From Phycisphaerales bacterium (GTDB taxonomy: Bacteria > Planctomycetota > Phycisphaerae > Phycisphaerales > UBA1924), in the NCBI GenBank assembly GCA_007693785.1, contig RECY01000042.1:1-38981 (forward strand): a stretch of DNA of 38,981 nucleotides, in the 5' to 3' direction. A model generated the notes under the pieces. It did not search any database. It had not been told where the DNA came from and saw only the letters and a list, made by a program, of their open reading frames with translations. The position numbers and the translations under genes are program-made. Below, one piece after another: positions 16,112 through 23,166 of the stretch. Positions within the stretch are counted from its first letter, which is position 1; every line of letters starts with the position of its first letter.

Positions 16112-17014
16112 TTGCCGGTCCCGATCCGAACCGAGGCCGAGATCGACGGCATCGCCCGCGCGGGCGAGATCGGGGCCCGAGCCCTCGCCGCCGGCTTCGC
16201 CGCCGCACGCCCGGGCGCGAGCACGCGCGAGGTCGATCGCGCGGTCGAACGCGAGATCCGCGCCGCCGGGGCCCGTGCGATCTTCCGCGGCCTTCGCCCC
16301 GCGCCCCACGCCCCGCCCTTCTCCGGCGTTGCCTGCGTCTGCCTCAACGAGGAAGCCGTTCACGCCGTGCCCCGCGACGATCGCCTCATCCGCGCCGGCG
16401 ACCTGCTCACCATCGACACCGGCATCGAGCTCGACGCCTGGTGCGCGGATCTCGCCTGGACCGAGCCCGTCGCGCCCGGCGAAGGGCCTGCGCCCGGGCG
16501 GAGCGAGCGTCTCGCCTCCGCGGCCCGAGCGGTCGTGGAAGCCGCCCTCGCCGCCATCGCCCCGGGCGTCCGCTGGTCGGCGGTCTCGGCGGGCGTGCTC
16601 GCGAAGGCGCAGGAATTGGGCTTCGACCTTATCCCCGGCTTCGCGGGGCACGGCATCGGTCGCCGACTCCACGAGCCGCCCCGGGCCCGCCTCGAACGCC
16701 CCGCGGTCGAGCCGGGCTCGGACGACGACTTCACGCTCCGCCCCGGCATGGTGCTGACCGTGGAGCCGATCCTGACCGAGCCAGTGCGAACGGAGCCGGA
16801 GCCGGAGCCGGACGCACCGGTCCGAGATTCCGCCCGGCATCCGGGGACGTCCCCGCCCGAACCGCCGGCGACGATGGATATGGGCGACGGGTGGACGGTC
16901 GCGACCCGGGGCGGGGGCTGGGCGTGCCACGAGGAGCGGACGGTGGCGGTCGTGCGGGGCGGGTGCCGGGTGCTCACGCCGCGGTGGGAGGTCGTGGGGC
17001 TTGAGAATCGGTGA
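16112..17014 (+). CDS. map: Type I methionine aminopeptidase
   Basis: Removes N-terminal methionine from nascent proteins using two divalent metal ions. All expected ligands are seen: D102 (TIDTG), D113 (CADLAW), H180 (GHGIG), E218 (TVEPIL), E275 (HEERTV); substrate-contact histidines H84 (VHAVP) and H187 (RLHEPP) are also present. Between E218 and the last strand there is an extra acidic/proline-rich insertion of about 25 residues (about 222-253), absent from typical family members. The start is uncertain: TTG at 16112, 7 bp after secY, gives a normal N-terminus (IRTEAEIDGIARAGEI), but no clear Shine-Dalgarno precedes it, and overlap with secY is possible. The enzyme has 300 residues. Confidence 0.93.
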   Translation: MPVPIRTEAEIDGIARAGEIGARALAAGFAAARPGASTREVDRAVEREIRAAGARAIFRGLRPAPHAPPFSGVACVCLNEEAVHAVPRDDRLIRAGDLLTIDTGIELDAWCADLAWTEPVAPGEGPAPGRSERLASAARAVVEAALAAIAPGVRWSAVSAGVLAKAQELGFDLIPGFAGHGIGRRLHEPPRARLERPAVEPGSDDDFTLRPGMVLTVEPILTEPVRTEPEPEPDAPVRDSARHPGTSPPEPPATMDMGDGWTVATRGGGWACHEERTVAVVRGGCRVLTPRWEVVGLENR

Positions 17015-17045
17015 TCGGCGTGTAGCCGGGGCGTGGGGGGCTGCC

Positions 17046-17051
17046 TAGTAT
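17046..17051 (+). promoter_or_regulatory. Candidate -10 element upstream of rpmJ
   Basis: TAGTAT in the context cctagtatggtggccc resembles the rplD promoter region (cctagtatcgcggccc). No good -35 hexamer sits at the right distance, so this rests mainly on the shared context. The 227-bp map-rpmJ gap has no infA gene. Confidence 0.3.
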
Positions 17052-17241
17052 GGTGGCCCGACGCCGTGCGCAGGGCATTTTGGTGCTGCGCGACCGCCGT
17101 CCGGGGCGAGTCATCACGGTATTCAGGATTGCGGATTTCAAGGAATCGTCCGGCCCGCGAGGGGCGGGCGGGTTCGGCCCGCCGTGACGGCGGCCCGGTT
17201 CGGAGCGCCCCACGTGAGCGGGCGAGTAGGGAGCCTTTGCG

Positions 17242-17358
17242 ATGAAGGTCAAGGCAAGCGTGAAGCGGGTTTGCAACCAGTGCCAGGTCATCCGTCGCAA
17301 GGGCAAGGTGCGGGTGATCTGCAAGGCGGATCCGAAGCACAAGCAGGTCCAGGGCTGA
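17242..17358 (+). CDS. rpmJ: 50S ribosomal protein L36 (zinc-binding form)
   Basis: Smallest 50S protein, a zinc ribbon that packs on 23S rRNA. The 38 residues start [14 protein letters not shown] and keep the full zinc set C11, C14, C27 and H33, in contrast to S14 in the same cluster. The ATG at 17242 follows GGGAG at a spacing of 8 nt. The gene is too short for a usual ORF cut-off but unmistakable. It lies between map and rpsM as in the classical arrangement; infA, which often precedes it, is not here. Confidence 0.97.
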   Translation: MKVKASVKRVCNQCQVIRRKGKVRVICKADPKHKQVQG

Positions 17359-17458
17359 GATCATCGGCGTCCGACGGGCTCGCCCCGTCGGCGTGGTGGT
17401 GGTTGAAGGCCGAAACGAAGAATCGGCGGGCTGAAGCACGGCTCGCAGGAGGCAGCAC

Positions 17459-17836
17459 ATGCCGCGTATCGCTGGTGTCGACGTCCCGGACAAGAAGAAG
17501 ATTTACTACGCCCTGCAGTACATCCACGGGATCGGCCCGAAGTTCGCGGCCGACCTGCTGGCGGAGGCTCAGATCGAGCCCCACGTCAAGGCGAACGAGC
17601 TGACCGAGCAGCAGATCGCGTCGATCAACGCGATCCTCGACACCTCCTTCCTCGTCGAGGGCGCTCTGCGCCGCCAGGTGCAGCAGAACATCCAGCGCCT
17701 GCGCGACATCCGCTGCTACCGGGGCGACCGGCACCGTCGCGGCCTGCCCGTCCGCGGGCAGCAGACCCGCTGCAACGCCCGCACACGCAAGGGACGCAAG
17801 AAGACCGTCGCCGGCAAGAAGGGCGTCAAGGGCTAA
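17459..17836 (+). CDS. rpsM: 30S ribosomal protein S13
   Basis: Head protein that forms intersubunit bridges and contacts P-site tRNA with its C-terminal tail. The 125-residue product begins MPRIAGVDVPDKKKI, has ALQYIHGIGPKFA (helix-two-turn-helix), NIQRLRDIRCYRGDRHRRGL and the signature LPVRGQQTRCNARTRKG (about residues 96-112), ending in a Lys/Gly tail. The ATG at 17459 is preceded by a perfect AGGAGG at a spacing of 6 nt, the strongest ribosome-binding site in the cluster. Confidence 0.98.
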   Translation: MPRIAGVDVPDKKKIYYALQYIHGIGPKFAADLLAEAQIEPHVKANELTEQQIASINAILDTSFLVEGALRRQVQQNIQRLRDIRCYRGDRHRRGLPVRGQQTRCNARTRKGRKKTVAGKKGVKG

Positions 17837-17859
17837 AGCCCTTTTGGAAGTGTGCGTCG

Positions 17860-17882
17860 CCCCCCTGCCCTCGGCAGGGGGG
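17860..17882 (+). terminator. Terminator-like hairpin after rpsM
   Basis: A perfect 10-bp stem (17860-17869 / 17873-17882) with a 3-nt loop starts 24 nt after the rpsM stop. No T-run follows. It could end or attenuate the rpmJ-rpsM transcript inside the 203-bp spacer before rpsK. Confidence 0.45.
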
Positions 17883-18039
17883 ACCCGGCGCGTGTGGCAA
17901 CAGAATCAGCGTCCCTCTCTGGTGTGCGGCGTAAGCCGGGGCCGGGCGGGGCGGCTTGCGAGGTTCCGAGCGGTCGGGGCGGTCCGAGGGTCGGGCCGAG
18001 TCGGCGGCATGAACGGAACCGATTGGAGCGAGCGGAACG

Positions 18040-18417
18040 ATGGCGAAGAAGACGAAAAAGGTTCGCAAGAACGTCGTGCGGGGCATCGCCCACATCAAGG
18101 CGACGCAGAACAACACGATGATCACCATCACCGACGTCAACGGCGAGACGCTCGCGTGGGACTCGGCCGGCACGATGGGCTTCAAAGGCGCCCGCAAGTC
18201 GACCCCCTACGCCGCGACCCGCGCCGGCGAGACGGTGGGCCAGAAGGTCCGCAAGATGGGGATGAGCGAGGTCGAAGTCAAGATCAAGGGCACCGGCAGC
18301 GGGCGCGAGTCCGCCGTGCAGGGCATGGTCTCGACCGGCATCCGCGTGACGGCGATCGAGGATCACACCCCGGTGCCCCACAACGGCTGCCGCCCCCGGA
18401 AGAAGCGCCGCGTCTGA
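18040..18417 (+). CDS. rpsK: 30S ribosomal protein S11
   Basis: Platform protein lining the mRNA exit. The 125-residue product contains [39 protein letters not shown] (residues 43-60) and the terminal signature [20 protein letters not shown]-type block (here beginning VTAIED, residues 107-122), all diagnostic. The start is the ATG at 18040 with purine-rich GGAGCGAGCGG before it. rpsD (S4), which in classical alpha operons lies between rpsK and rpoA, is missing: only 197 bp separate the two. Confidence 0.98.
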   Translation: MAKKTKKVRKNVVRGIAHIKATQNNTMITITDVNGETLAWDSAGTMGFKGARKSTPYAATRAGETVGQKVRKMGMSEVEVKIKGTGSGRESAVQGMVSTGIRVTAIEDHTPVPHNGCRPRKKRRV

Positions 18418-18435
18418 TCCCGCGCCGCCCCCGCA

Positions 18436-18462
18436 CCCCGGCACCGCCCGGGCGCGCCGGGG
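18436..18462 (+). terminator. GC hairpin after rpsK
   Basis: A perfect 7-bp stem (18436-18442 / 18456-18462) with a 13-nt loop begins 18 nt after the rpsK stop, with no T-run. A second imperfect hairpin (18518-18526 with 18533-18543, 2-nt bulge) follows in the same spacer. Either may mark a transcript end; both could also be chance in GC-rich DNA. Confidence 0.35.
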
Positions 18463-18614
18463 CGTCGTCGTGCGTTCGGCTCGGCAATCAGTTTGTGCCC
18501 CGCCCGGAGAGCAGGGGGCGTCCCGCATCGCAGCGGGGGACGCACCCCGATAGCCGGACCACGGGGCGACGCTCAGGCAAGCGACCGCTGCGGATTTGCA
18601 AAGGACGGTGACCC

Positions 18615-19673
18615 ATGCGCGTTCGCTGGCGTGGGCTGGAATTGCCCGCCAAAGTTAATCGGGACGCCCGTTACTCCGACGGGTTCTACGGGAAGTTCAC
18701 GGTCGAGCCGTTCGAGCGCGGCTTCGGCACGACGATCGGCAACAGCCTCCGTCGCGTGCTCCTGAGCTCGCTCGAAGGCGCCGCCGTCACGAGCGTCAAG
18801 ATCCAGGGCGCCGAGCACGAGTTCACGACCATCCCCGGCGTGCTCGAGGACGTCACCGACATCATCCTCAACGTCAAGCAGCTCGTCGTGAAGCTCGACG
18901 CGGACGAGCCCAAGACGATGCGTCTGGCGGCCCGCGGCCCGGGCGAGGTGACCGCCGACCTCATCGAGGCCGACACCGCCGTCACCATCGTCAACAAGGA
19001 CCTCGTCATCGCGACCCTCACCGACGAGGTCGATTTTGAGATGGAGTTCCAGGTCGGCAAGGGCCGCGGCTACGTCCCGGCGAGCGACCACGTCGCCGCG
19101 GCGGCGGAGGAAGAGGTCGGCGTGATCTACGTCGACTCGATCTTCAGCCCCGTCCAGCGCGTCCGCTACAAGACCGAGGACACCCGCGTCGGGCAGAAGA
19201 CCAACTACGATAAGCTGACCCTCGAGGTCTGGACCAACGGCACCGTCGCCCCCGAGCTCGCGATGGTCGAGGCCTCCAAGATCCTCCGCAAGCACCTCAA
19301 CCCCTTTGTGCAGTACTTCGACCTCGGCACGCAGCGCGTCAGCGACGAGGCGGCGGCAGCCGCGGGCGTCGACGAGGAGCTGCTGCGCAAGCTCGAGATG
19401 CCGATCACGGATCTGGACCTCTCGGTCCGCGCCAGCAACTGCTTGGAGTCGGCCCGGATCGACACGGTGGGCCAGCTCGTGATCCAGCAGGACGCCGAAC
19501 TGCTCAAGCTCCGCTCCTTCGGGCGGACCTCGCTCCGCGAGGTCAAGCGGAAGCTGCAGGACATCGGGCTGGACCTCGGCATGGACCTGCCCGAGGGCTT
19601 CCACGTCGCCCCGACGGGCGTGAGCGCCGCGATCGCCAACAGCGGCATCACCGGCGACGAGATCGAGGACTGA
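18615..19673 (+). CDS. rpoA: DNA-directed RNA polymerase subunit alpha
   Basis: Forms the dimer on which RNA polymerase assembles. The 352-residue protein has the N-terminal assembly domain with FTVEPFERGFGTTIGNSLRRVLLSSLEGAAV (residues about 29-59, here given by its ends), PGVLEDVTDIILN and VQRVRYKTEDTRVGQKTNYDKL, a linker, and the C-terminal domain with DLDLSVRASNCLESA and LLKLRSFGRTSLREVKRKL, which binds UP elements and activators. Family length is normal. The ATG at 18615 follows AAGGA. A T-tract terminator follows it, so the downstream rplQ probably has its own promoter. Confidence 0.98.
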   Translation: MRVRWRGLELPAKVNRDARYSDGFYGKFTVEPFERGFGTTIGNSLRRVLLSSLEGAAVTSVKIQGAEHEFTTIPGVLEDVTDIILNVKQLVVKLDADEPKTMRLAARGPGEVTADLIEADTAVTIVNKDLVIATLTDEVDFEMEFQVGKGRGYVPASDHVAAAAEEEVGVIYVDSIFSPVQRVRYKTEDTRVGQKTNYDKLTLEVWTNGTVAPELAMVEASKILRKHLNPFVQYFDLGTQRVSDEAAAAAGVDEELLRKLEMPITDLDLSVRASNCLESARIDTVGQLVIQQDAELLKLRSFGRTSLREVKRKLQDIGLDLGMDLPEGFHVAPTGVSAAIANSGITGDEIED

Positions 19674-19685
19674 TCGCACACCAAC

Positions 19686-19720
19686 GCCGGTGGCGGGGAG
19701 ACCCGCGGCCGGCTGTTTTT
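19686..19720 (+). terminator. Intrinsic terminator after rpoA
   Basis: The stem pairs 19686-19690 with 19709-19713 and 19693-19697 with 19702-19706 around a GAGA loop (one wobble and one mismatch between the two helices), followed by TGTTTTTG. It starts 12 nt after the rpoA stop and is a good rho-independent candidate within the alpha-type cluster. Confidence 0.6.
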
Positions 19721-19732
19721 GTTCGGGAACAC

Positions 19733-19757
19733 GTCGGCCGGGCCGACGGTCTAGGAT
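19733..19757 (+). promoter_or_regulatory. Palindrome and -10-like element upstream of rplQ
   Basis: An odd palindrome GTCGGCC-G-GGCCGAC (19733-19747) is followed by TAGGAT (19752-19757). No good -35 is visible, so the palindrome overlaps where it should lie and could be an activator or operator site. The element follows the rpoA terminator, consistent with separate transcription of rplQ. Inference only. Confidence 0.3.
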
Positions 19758-19907
19758 CCGGGCCCGGGAGGGGTTCGGTGCCTCGGCATGTTCTCAGTGG
19801 AGTTCGGCCTCGGCGTGCGTCGCGGCCGGTGAACCGGGTCGTCCCCTTGCGGGCGAGAGTCAGACGGAAGAATCGGCCGGCAACTCGGCCGTGTTTGGAG
19901 CGGAGCG

Positions 19908-20588
19908 ATGCGTCACCGCAAGGCGGGTTGGAAGCTCGGTCGGACCAGTTCGCACAGGCAGGCGATGCTGCGGAACATGGCGGCCAGCCTGTTCCAGCAC
20001 GGACAGATCACCACGACGCTGCCCAAGGCCAAGGCCCTGCAGCCGTTCGTGGAGAAGATCATCACCAAGGCGAAGCGCGGCGACCTGCACGCCCGCCGGC
20101 GCGTGGTCGCGATGCTCGGTCGTGATCGCAACGCCTTCGACTGGCTCTACGTCGCGAAGAACGCGACCGAGGAGGAGAAGGACGCCGTCAATGAGCTGCG
20201 CGAGCGGGCCGAGGGCTTCTTCAACGTCCCCGAGAGCTCGCAGGTCGAGCGCAACCGCTACGGCGAGCTTCGGAAGGCTCCGAAGCTGGTCCGCCACATC
20301 TTCGAGAACGTGGCCCCGCGCTTCGAGGACCGCGCCGGCGGGTACACCCGGATCGTCAAGCTCGGCTACCGCCGCCTCGGCGACCAGGCCGAGGTCGTGG
20401 TGATCCAGTTCGTCGGCAACGAAGAAGGCCCCGAGATCGGCGGGCGCGGCAGCACCCGCCGTCGCCAGGCCGACCGACGCACGGCTTACGCTGCCCAGCT
20501 CCGCAAGGGCGCGAAGGCCGCCGCCACCGCCGGCCCGGCCGCGGAAGCCCCGGGCGACGACGCTGGCGAGGCGAAGAGCGAGGGCTGA
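19908..20588 (+). CDS. rplQ: 50S ribosomal protein L17 with an internal insertion and C-terminal tail
   Basis: L17 sits at the tunnel exit region of the 50S subunit. Conserved blocks are MRHRKAGWKLGRTSSHRQAM (residues 1-20), TTTLPKAKALQPFVEKIIT, and FENVAPRFEDRAGGYTRI (132-149). E. coli L17 has 127 residues; this has 226. Two segments account for the difference: a charged insertion of about 50 residues (about 71-122) between the two conserved halves, and an Arg- then Ala/Glu-rich tail (about 178-226). The ATG at 19908 follows GGAGCGGAGCG. It is the last gene of the cluster and is followed by a good terminator. Confidence 0.96.
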   Translation: MRHRKAGWKLGRTSSHRQAMLRNMAASLFQHGQITTTLPKAKALQPFVEKIITKAKRGDLHARRRVVAMLGRDRNAFDWLYVAKNATEEEKDAVNELRERAEGFFNVPESSQVERNRYGELRKAPKLVRHIFENVAPRFEDRAGGYTRIVKLGYRRLGDQAEVVVIQFVGNEEGPEIGGRGSTRRRQADRRTAYAAQLRKGAKAAATAGPAAEAPGDDAGEAKSEG

Positions 20589-20603
20589 GGCTCATCACAG
20601 TCC

Positions 20604-20632
20604 TTGTGACGTCACAATACATCCGATACGCT
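20604..20632 (+). promoter_or_regulatory. Candidate promoter overlapping a 14-bp perfect palindrome, downstream of rplQ
   Basis: TTGTGACGTCACAA (20604-20617) is a perfect palindrome. Its first half gives a -35-like TTGTGA (20604-20609) spaced by exactly 17 nt from TACGCT (20627-20632), the same -10 hexamer as in the rpsJ candidate. It would drive the membrane protein gene at 20713, with start near 20639, inside the terminator hairpin. The palindrome would be an operator. The palindrome is seen; promoter and operator roles are inferred. Confidence 0.4.
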
Positions 20633-20633
20633 G

Positions 20634-20664
20634 ACACCCGCCGAACGGTGGGTGTTTTCTTATT
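20634..20664 (+). terminator. Intrinsic terminator of the ribosomal cluster
   Basis: A 9-bp stem (20634-20642 / 20647-20655, one G-T wobble) with loop GAAC is followed by TTTCTTATT. It begins 46 nt after the rplQ stop and is the best canonical rho-independent terminator in the plus-strand cluster. Confidence 0.8.
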
Positions 20665-20712
20665 GAATCAGCGTTCCGCGCCGCGTGGTTTTATGTAGAA
20701 AGGGGATGGGTG

Positions 20713-22041
20713 ATGGTTCGTTTTTTTCTGTTGAGTTGCGTGGTGATCGTGTCGCTGGTGGTGGGGTTGTCTGTGCTCTTTCTCCGTCTGGGTGGGCCGG
20801 GATCGGGTGGTGTTGCGGGCGCAGGGGCCGGCGGTTTGGTCCAGCCACAGATGGTCGGGTGGGTGTACAACATCGATCGGTTTCTGAATCCGTTGCCGTC
20901 GCCTTGGGTCTCGGTTGACGTGAGGGTGTTCGCGTATGGGGTAGGGGATGGGCGGTTTTGGGATACCGAACTCGGGCGTGAGCTGCGCGAGTTGTCCGAA
21001 CGGCCGATCTCTGTGGAAGCATCCGCCTCGCTCGTTTCGAGAATGAACAATTGGCACGTCCACCCGGAGGCGCGTGCCTTTGACGGTTCCGTGTGGCTCG
21101 AGCCCTTGGGCGGCACCGCTCTTCGCACTCCGTCGCCGTTCTCCTTTGCGCGAGAAGACTGGCAGAGATTTCGGTCGACCAACCGCGCATTCAGCGGAGA
21201 AGTCCGTTCTTCGCTGAGCATGATGACACGATTGGGGGAGGTGGATCAGCATGAGGCCGAAGTGGTCTTCCGGCACCAGATCAGCGCAGCGGAGCACCGC
21301 GAGCCCTCTGAAGCCGCGGGGTTGCGGGTGTGGGTGCCGATCGACGCCGAAGACGATGAGATGGTCGAGTCGGAGCGTTCGGTGAAGATCCCGTCGGGAC
21401 GTGCGCGATGGTTGGTGCCGTCGAAATCTGAAGAGTTGGGGTTGGTTCTCGGATTCGAGCATCGTGGGGCCTCGCCGGCGGGGCTGCTGGTCACGCAGGT
21501 TTTTGCGTACGCCGATGAGCCTCATGTTCGCGAGACGATCGCCGCGGCTCTCGGTCGTGATGCGGCGTGGGTCGAGCAAGGTTCAGATGCACTGGAAGTT
21601 GATGATCTTCGTGCTCTGCTCGTCTTGCTCCGCCCCCTGCTGCAAAGCGGGCACATCGTGCCCGTGGGTCTTGGGCGATTCAGTTATTCTTTTTCCGAGA
21701 CCGAGGGTGCCGCGAGAAGCCGCTCGTATCAGAGTGGAGCGTTCCAGAAATTTCCGGTGAATGAACTGATTCTAAAGCCGATCGAGAGAGGCGGCACGCG
21801 TCACACATTATCAACGCATCGCGAAGAGGACGGCACCCGTGTCTGGACGCCGGAGTTGCAATTCGTGCTTGGCGTCAGCAACGGGGTCGAAATCGGAAGG
21901 TCGATCCGTCCGGCGCTGGGGTCGGGGGAGGGCGTGATCGTCTTGGGCCCTGAGATCCCCGCAGAGCATCGGAACGGGATGGAACTCCGGGTGTTCGCGA
22001 CCGTCCGAGCGGCGTTTTCGGATGAGGCCGGTCGCCCGTAG
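20713..22041 (+). CDS. Membrane-anchored protein of unknown function (442 aa)
   Basis: I do not recognise a family. A single N-terminal membrane helix (FFLLSCVVIVSLVVGLSVLF, about residues 4-23), after a very short cytoplasmic part, should anchor a large periplasmic domain. The rest is soluble with no cysteine motif, no lipobox and no obvious catalytic pattern. The ATG at 20713 was preferred over the GTG just before it; AAAGGGG lies upstream. The gene uses more T/A-containing codons than its neighbours, so it seems under weaker codon selection or was acquired more recently. It sits between the ribosomal terminator and pheS, with 51 bp to pheS, and may have its own palindrome-overlapped promoter. 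Confidence 0.7.
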   Translation: MVRFFLLSCVVIVSLVVGLSVLFLRLGGPGSGGVAGAGAGGLVQPQMVGWVYNIDRFLNPLPSPWVSVDVRVFAYGVGDGRFWDTELGRELRELSERPISVEASASLVSRMNNWHVHPEARAFDGSVWLEPLGGTALRTPSPFSFAREDWQRFRSTNRAFSGEVRSSLSMMTRLGEVDQHEAEVVFRHQISAAEHREPSEAAGLRVWVPIDAEDDEMVESERSVKIPSGRARWLVPSKSEELGLVLGFEHRGASPAGLLVTQVFAYADEPHVRETIAAALGRDAAWVEQGSDALEVDDLRALLVLLRPLLQSGHIVPVGLGRFSYSFSETEGAARSRSYQSGAFQKFPVNELILKPIERGGTRHTLSTHREEDGTRVWTPELQFVLGVSNGVEIGRSIRPALGSGEGVIVLGPEIPAEHRNGMELRVFATVRAAFSDEAGRP

Positions 22042-22079
22042 CGGGTGCGCATCCGGGGTGATGTTGCGTACGTCTCGGC

Positions 22080-22085
22080 TATCAT
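22080..22085 (+). promoter_or_regulatory. Candidate -10 element giving a leaderless pheS transcript
   Basis: TATCAT matches five of six -10 consensus positions and ends 7 nt before the pheS ATG at 22093, so transcription would start at or next to the A of the ATG. No Shine-Dalgarno sequence precedes that ATG, in keeping with a leaderless message. The -35 region is poor (GGTGAT at 22057-22062). Confidence 0.4.
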
Positions 22086-22092
22086 CGTTTCC

Positions 22093-23136
22093 ATGCTTGA
22101 CGCGCTGCACGAGATTGAAACCACGGGTCTGGCCGAGCTTGATGCCGCGGAAGATGCCGCCGCCGTCGAGGCGTGGCGGGTCGCTTACCTCGGCTCCAAG
22201 GGGCGGCTGAAGGCCGCGATGGGCGGGATGAAGGACGTGCCCCCGGCCGACAAGCCCGCGGTGGGCCAGCGGGCGAACGAGGTGAAGCAGAGGCTCGAGG
22301 CCGCGTTCGCTGAGAAGCAGGGGGCGCTCGGCGCGAGTGGCGGCGCCGGCGCGAAGGGCGGCCGCGCGATCGACGTCACCGAGCCGGGGCTGATCGCCTC
22401 GGGCGAGGTCGGGCGTCGGCACATCATCACGCGCGTCCGCGACGAGCTCGTCGAGGTGTGCGCACGCCTGGGCTTCGACGTCGCGACCGGCCCGGAACTT
22501 GAGGACGACGAGCACAACTTCGTCAAGCTCAACATCCCGCCGGAGCACCCGGCCCGCGACCCGATCGACAACTTCTACGTCGATGACCCCGCGAAGGTCG
22601 CGATCCCGCGGATGCTGCGCAGCCAGACGAGCACGGTGCAGATCCGCGTGATGGAGGACGCCGTGAAACGCGGCTGGGGCCCGCCGATCAAGGTCATCAG
22701 CCCCGGGCGCGTCTACCGCCCGGACACGGTCGACGCGACGCACTCGTTCATGTTCCACCAGCTCGAGGGCCTCTACATCGATCGCGGCGTCTCGATGGTC
22801 GACCTGCGGACGACGCTGCTCCAGTTCGCCCGCGCCTATTTCGGGGCGGACGCGGAGATCCGCTTGCGCCCGAGCTACTTCCCGTTCACCGAGCCCTCGG
22901 CGGAGCTGGACATGAAGATCCGACTCGGCGGGCCGGACTCGGAGCCGGGGTGGGTCGAGCTCGGCGGGTGCGGCATGGTTGATCCGGCTGTGCTCGAGGC
23001 GTGCGGGATCGACCCCGAAGAATGGACCGGCTTCGCCTGGGGCTTCGGCATCGAACGCCTGGTGATGGGCAAGTACGGCATCCCCGACATCCGCATGCTC
23101 TTCGAGAACGACGTCCGCTTCCTCAAGCAGCTCTGA
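22093..23136 (+). CDS. pheS: Phenylalanine-tRNA ligase alpha subunit
   Basis: Catalytic subunit of the heterotetrameric class II enzyme that charges tRNA-Phe. The 347-residue protein has an N-terminal coiled-coil region (residues about 1-85), then the core: FDVATGPELEDDEHNF, the motif 2 region ISPGRVYRPDTVDATHSFMFHQLEG (given by its ends; about residues 200-224), PSYFPFTEPSAELD, and motif 3 GFAWGFGIERLVMGKYGI. The start at ATG 22093 aligns with the usual N-terminus (WRVAYLGSKG); the frame stays open 16 codons upstream to a GTG. pheT is not adjacent: the next gene is convergent. Confidence 0.97.
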   Translation: MLDALHEIETTGLAELDAAEDAAAVEAWRVAYLGSKGRLKAAMGGMKDVPPADKPAVGQRANEVKQRLEAAFAEKQGALGASGGAGAKGGRAIDVTEPGLIASGEVGRRHIITRVRDELVEVCARLGFDVATGPELEDDEHNFVKLNIPPEHPARDPIDNFYVDDPAKVAIPRMLRSQTSTVQIRVMEDAVKRGWGPPIKVISPGRVYRPDTVDATHSFMFHQLEGLYIDRGVSMVDLRTTLLQFARAYFGADAEIRLRPSYFPFTEPSAELDMKIRLGGPDSEPGWVELGGCGMVDPAVLEACGIDPEEWTGFAWGFGIERLVMGKYGIPDIRMLFENDVRFLKQL

Positions 23137-23166
23137 GCGGCGGTTGCCAGCTCACCGCGCCCGGCG

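Noticed and set aside
14500-16347. A 615-codon open frame on the minus strand over rplO-secY-map
   Set aside because: It is antisense to secY and map, whose conserved motifs are unmistakable; the product is low-complexity Arg/Glu/His/Ala, typical of a high-GC shadow frame.
17033-17245. A 70-codon frame between map and rpmJ as possible infA
   Set aside because: Position and length fit IF-1, but the sequence lacks the S1-like OB-fold pattern and is Arg/Pro-rich; it also overlaps the rpmJ start.
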